Origin: Gottfriedia acidiceleris
GTDB lineage: Bacteria > Bacillota > Bacilli > Bacillales > Bacillaceae_G
NCBI RefSeq assembly: GCF_023115465.1
Contig: NZ_CP096034.1
Location: 806,001 to 870,000, forward strand
Length of the DNA: 64,000 nucleotides
Reading direction: 5' to 3'
The notes below the pieces were generated by a model. The model was not told the origin of the DNA. It searched no databases and worked only from the letters and a program-made list of their open reading frames with translations. Made by a program: the position numbers and the translations under genes. Below are positions 62,898 to 64,000 of this stretch, one piece after another; position 1 is the stretch's first letter, and each line of letters starts with the position of its first letter.

Positions 62898-63150
62898 CTA
62901 TACAAATTGTATAAACAAAGGTACAGTCGCAACTACAAAACATAATACTCCGATAATCTTGAATTTTTTATCTCCATATATAAGATTCATTACTCCTAAT
63001 AAAATAAATGTACTCGTTTCAAGTAAATTTGAAATAAGTTCATTTAGGTTTGTGGGATTGTTAATATAATCAATTTTAAAAATTGTCAAAGCAATTATGT
63101 CTAATATAAATAAATAAATAAATAAATGGTTTAGGTATTCTTTTTTCCAT
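62898..63150 (-). pseudogene. small membrane-protein gene frameshifted by AAAT repeat
   Basis: ATG at 63150 has AAGGGG eight bases upstream and reads MEKRIPKPFIYLFIYIR, then hits a stop. A second frame, offset by one base, runs from the repeat to 62898 (LDIIALTIFKIDYINNPTNL and LLGVMNLIYGDKKFKIIGVL). The two meet at five copies of AAAT (63108-63127); removing one copy joins them into an 82-residue protein with three hydrophobic segments, the first being PFIYLFILDIIALTIF. So the gene is either switched off by slippage or recently broken. Confidence 0.8.
63108..63127. repeat. (AAAT)5 tetranucleotide tract inside gene
   Basis: Five perfect AAAT units on the plus strand, in codons 8-15 of the minus-strand gene. 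Each unit gained or lost moves the frame by one. Confidence 0.92.
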
Positions 63151-63247
63151 TTTGATTTACCCCTTCGATGTTAATTGCAGTTAATTATACATCGTAAATC
63201 TACTACTGTAACTTGGGGGAATTCAGACTTTTCCACATAATTTTCGG

Positions 63248-63345
63248 ATAATCCTTATTGTACTAAACAGCCAGTTTGTTGAATAAAAAAATCGACTAAA
63301 CAGCCAATCTTGTTGTTCAACTATTGCATGCTTTAGTTGAATAAG
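63248..63345. repeat. recurrent hairpin-terminator element, copy A
   Basis: Aligns with copy B (63608-63704): shared blocks include ATCCTT, ACTAAAC-GCC, AATAAAAAAATCGACT, CAGCC-ATC, TTGTTCAAC and TTAGTTGAA. On the minus strand it reads as a TTCAACTA...TAGTTGAA hairpin followed by a terminator-like ATTGGCT-GTTT-AGTCGAT plus T7. It lies just after the 63370-63555 gene. Confidence 0.8.
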
Positions 63346-63369
63346 AACTATGTACTTTTACATAAATTC

Positions 63370-63555
63370 CTATTTCTTAGTAGAAGTATTTTTTCTTAAT
63401 ATACAATAAAGAAAGAGTGCGACTCCTCCTCCAAAAGCGCCAGCAAAATGAGAACTTCTTAAAGTATCATTCATAAGATACGCTGTCACTAAAAAAGCTA
63501 ATACAAACGAAATACTCAATAAAAAGTTTGTTAAAATGTATTTTCTTGAAAGCAT
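63370..63555 (-). CDS. 61-residue membrane protein, unknown
   Basis: ATG at 63555 with GGAG eight bases upstream on the minus strand. Two hydrophobic segments (LTNFLLSISFVLAFLVTAYL and FAGAFGGGVALFLYCIL) and a basic tail RKNTSTKK: a hairpin-like two-pass membrane protein. No family recognised. It belongs to the row of small minus-strand genes between the insertion sequence and the Nudix gene, each followed by the recurrent hairpin element. Confidence 0.7.
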   Translation of the reverse strand: MLSRKYILTNFLLSISFVLAFLVTAYLMNDTLRSSHFAGAFGGGVALFLYCILRKNTSTKK

Positions 63556-63607
63556 GATTTACTCCAATCTTTTTTATTCTCTCTAAATAAATTCCATATA
63601 TTTACAG

Positions 63608-63704
63608 TAAATCCTTCTTCAACTAAACTGCCATTTAGCTCAATAAAAAAAATCGACTTTTCAGCCGATCGTATTGTTCAACATACGCATCAGTTAGTTG
63701 AACA
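63608..63704. repeat. recurrent hairpin-terminator element, copy B
   Basis: Second copy of the element, starting directly after the Nudix stop. Minus strand: TTCAACTAACTGATGCG...TTGAAC hairpin, then ATCGGCT-GAAA-AGTCGAT and T8, a credible intrinsic terminator. Confidence 0.8.
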
Positions 63705-63706
63705 GA

Positions 63707-64000
63707 TTATTTTATAATTGGATATCTATTTTCTTCTGCCCAATCCATTATAAATGGTTTTTGACGGGGATTTAAGTTAGCAGGAAGGTCTGTCTTTCTA
63801 AAAAATCGATGTTCTCTGCTTTCAATACCTTTTTGTTTTAACTCCCCTGTAAAATGTTTAGATTTGAAAATTATTTGAACACTGAAAGTCTGATCTCCAT
63901 TAGGATATTGAACAAAACATTTTTCTCCTGAATAAATACCAAACAACTCTAAATCAGTTATCGTTAGCCCTGTTTCTTCAAAAGATTCCCTTTTCGCTGT
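63707..64000 (-). CDS. Nudix hydrolase, 5' end outside window
   Basis: 97 codons visible. The frame enters from the right edge reading TAKRESFEETGLTITDLELF, the REx2EExGL core of the Nudix box, then GIYSGEKCFVQYPNGDQTFS and a C-terminal DLPANLNPRQKPFIMDWAEE. Such proteins hydrolyse nucleoside diphosphate derivatives with Mg; substrate unknown. Start lies beyond the window. Confidence 0.88.
   Translation of the reverse strand, partial: TAKRESFEETGLTITDLELFGIYSGEKCFVQYPNGDQTFSVQIIFKSKHFTGELKQKGIESREHRFFRKTDLPANLNPRQKPFIMDWAEENRYPIIK

Noticed and set aside
63248-63704. CRISPR array from the repeated segments
   Set aside because: Only two long imperfect copies 260 bases apart with a gene between them; no regular short repeats or cas genes.

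Overview
The window looks like a chromosomal segment from a low-GC, endospore-forming Bacillaceae member. The left end keeps the conserved Bacillus order ytzH-trmB-ytnP-ytzB-ytoP-(DUF84)-ytpP-ytpQ-ytpR-sftA-(nicotinate PRTase-like)-murC. Two GerAB-type germination permeases further right fit a spore former. The species cannot be named from the sequence alone. Genes are mostly AT-rich with strong AGGAGG-like ribosome sites and many clear rho-independent terminators. No tRNA, rRNA or CRISPR array was seen.

Layout: 1-12.5 kb is the core housekeeping block (tRNA modification, aminopeptidase, thioredoxin-like protein, chromosome translocase SftA, cell-wall enzyme MurC). 12.6-13.4 kb is a deletion scar joining a broken FAD oxidase to a broken AraC regulator. 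13.4-19.7 kb is accessory: an SDR/MerR pair with a readable 19-bp-spacer MerR promoter, a WGxxGxxG exported protein, CtaG-like and DUF2243 membrane proteins, an MFS pump next to a manganese catalase, and an MBL hydrolase. 19.9-24.6 kb carries a non-homologous end-joining operon (Ku, ligase, and a separate polymerase ORF that appears to carry a second OB-like domain), facing an RNase J paralogue. 25-46.5 kb holds three very large secreted subtilases. Between them lie a sigma factor/ClpP pair, a nucleotidyltransferase, a GerAB permease, FabH and GpsA paralogues, and a secreted nucleosidase behind a guanine-class riboswitch.

47-60.8 kb is regulator/transporter country: ArsR-MFS and TetR-MFS divergent pairs with visible operators, a second GerAB of different base composition, acetyltransferases, and an amino-acid permease behind two tandem T-box leaders whose specifiers read best as Phe (TTC) and Tyr (TAC). 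The right end has a complete IS3/IS150-type element (61001-62438). It is inserted into the loop of a terminator that belongs to a cluster of minus-strand small membrane-protein genes. That cluster is punctuated by a recurring hairpin/terminator element and contains one gene frameshifted by an AAAT tetranucleotide tract. A partial Nudix gene closes the window.

Working together: several modules are nutrient-scavenging or nutrient-sensing (three exoproteases, exported nucleosidase with purine switch, T-box-controlled permease). Others suit stress and dormancy (NHEJ, Mn catalase, ClpP/sigma, germination permeases). I see no single multi-gene defence system; the strongest unusual items are regulatory RNAs, the split LigD, the slippage tract and the IS-in-terminator arrangement.
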